A stretch of 32,438 bases of DNA from assembly GCA_027310465.1 (NCBI GenBank), contig DAIDAU010000418.1, positions 1 to 32,438 of the forward strand, read 5' to 3'. The notes below the pieces were generated by a model, which ran no database searches, was not told the origin of the DNA, and saw nothing but the letters and a program-made list of their open reading frames with translations. Made by a program: the position numbers and the translations under genes. The first letter of the stretch is position 1, and each line of letters begins with the position of its first letter. Positions 31,642 through 32,438 of this stretch are shown here, piece after piece. The stretch is from Rhodocyclaceae bacterium. GTDB lineage: Bacteria > Pseudomonadota > Gammaproteobacteria > Burkholderiales > Rhodocyclaceae.

Positions 31642-32438
31642 CGACCGGCCGACCAATCGCCAGTATCTGACGACCCTGCTGGGCTACTACGGGCACGAGG
31701 TGCACGAGGCCGCCAACGGCGTCGAGGCGCTGGAGGCGGTGCGGCGCATCCGGCCCGATCTGGTCATCACCGACATCCTGATGCCGACGATGGACGGCTA
31801 CCAGTTCGCGCTGCAACTGCGCGGCGACCGCGAAGGCCCGCAGCCGCGGCTGGTGTTCTACACGGCGACCTACAGCGCCGGGACGGCGAAGGAGATGGCG
31901 CAGAACTGCGGCGTCGATGCCGTGCTGATGAAGCCGTGCGACCCGGCGGAACTGGTCGCGACGATCAACCGCCTGCTCGGCATCCCGCAGGCGCCTGCCG
32001 CCGCGCCGCCCCTGCAGGAGGACACCGCTGGCCCCGAGCCGCTGCCCGCGGACTACAGCCTCGCCAAGTACATCACGCGCCTGCAGGTCACCAAGCGCAG
32101 CTTCGACAGCGTCGTCGTGCGCAACGTCGACAGCGTGCTCGAGCGCGAGCTGGCGGAGATGCTGTCGGAAGAGTTCGCCTCCGACATCGCCGACTTGCGG
32201 CGCCTGCTATTCCGCCTCACCGTGCTGATCGAGGTGAGTACCGAGACGGCGGCGGAGCGCGATCCCGGCCGCATCGTCGAGATCTTCTTCGGCGCCGCCT
32301 GCGAGATCATCCCGTCGCGCTTCGCCGCGGTGGCCGTCTTCGACGAGCGCGACCGCAAGCTGCTGCATGTCTTCGCCAAGGACGCGCCGCTCGCGCCGCT
32401 CGAGCGCAATCCGCTGCACGGCGTCCTCGGCGCCCTGG
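31619..32438 (+). CDS. Receiver-domain protein with probable GAF-type region, truncated by window edge
   Basis: At least 273 residues are present, open to the right edge. The N-terminal receiver has DDRP pocket acids D8-D9, phospho-acceptor D52 (VITDILMP) and the MKP lysine. After a Pro/Ala linker and a helical segment (about 160-195), the sequence ETAAERDPGRIVEIFFGAACEIIPSRFAAVAVFDE looks like the start of a GAF domain. The output beyond is not visible; a GGDEF or kinase module is possible. The ATG overlaps the preceding gene by 23 bases and has GAGGAAA before it, so it is part of the same signalling operon. Confidence 0.85.
   Translation, partial: MAKIIVVDDRPTNRQYLTTLLGYYGHEVHEAANGVEALEAVRRIRPDLVITDILMPTMDGYQFALQLRGDREGPQPRLVFYTATYSAGTAKEMAQNCGVDAVLMKPCDPAELVATINRLLGIPQAPAAAPPLQEDTAGPEPLPADYSLAKYITRLQVTKRSFDSVVVRNVDSVLERELAEMLSEEFASDIADLRRLLFRLTVLIEVSTETAAERDPGRIVEIFFGAACEIIPSRFAAVAVFDERDRKLLHVFAKDAPLAPLERNPLHGVLGAL

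Noticed and set aside
1-32438. CRISPR arrays, insertion sequences, prophage genes, rRNA
   Set aside because: No regularly spaced direct repeats, transposase motifs, phage structural genes or rRNA sequence were seen.

Overview
The window reads as chromosomal DNA of a high-GC betaproteobacterium, probably Rhodocyclales-like. The basis is strong G/C third-position bias, the purM / AI-2E transporter / hda / HAD / pcnB / folK / panB / panC gene set typical of Betaproteobacteria, a RegB/RegA redox two-component pair, PA2778/PA2779-family genes, and many chemosensory and c-di-GMP-type signalling genes. The taxonomic placement is inference; no rRNA is present.

Left edge (1-2.7 kb) is an accessory patch around a tRNA-Asp(GTC). 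It starts with an almost A-free strand segment that leads into a hairpin with the architecture of an integron attC site. This abuts a reverse-strand BrnT/BrnA toxin-antitoxin pair. Beyond the tRNA and its terminator lies a second reverse-strand toxin-antitoxin pair, of RES/Xre (ParT/ParS) type.

2.7-7.9 kb holds a TPR-glycosyltransferase-like protein, a PA2779-PA2778 pair (small membrane protein plus C39-like cysteine peptidase lipoprotein with TPRs), an unrecognised 168-residue protein and a multi-spanning membrane protein.

8.0-15.9 kb is a redox, copper and signalling block. It has a chemoreceptor with a C-terminal sensory domain, RegB/RegA, and four genes with copper-delivery or thiol-redox signatures (PCu(A)C chaperone, YtkA/FixH-like membrane protein, TlpA-like thioredoxin, SCO protein). 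It ends with a hybrid histidine kinase whose N-terminal membrane domain keeps the copper- and ethylene-binding residues of plant ETR1. I regard that kinase, next to copper chaperones, as the most interesting system in the window.

15.9-20.2 kb is the reverse-strand vitamin/RNA cluster pcnB-folK-DUF486-panB-panC-panD, with 1-4 base overlaps or short gaps in its upstream part. 20.3-25.6 kb appears to be inserted between pcnB and its usual neighbours. It contains a PAS-GGDEF protein with a six-cysteine tail, a FadL/OmpP1-type outer-membrane protein with a periplasmic partner, a possible small RNA, and an ArsR-rhodanese fusion. 25.6-29.1 kb resumes the conserved cluster (HAD phosphatase, hda, AI-2E transporter, and divergent purM). 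29.3 kb to the right edge is a tightly overlapping signalling operon: PAS-PAS histidine kinase, double-receiver protein, and a receiver protein cut off by the window edge.
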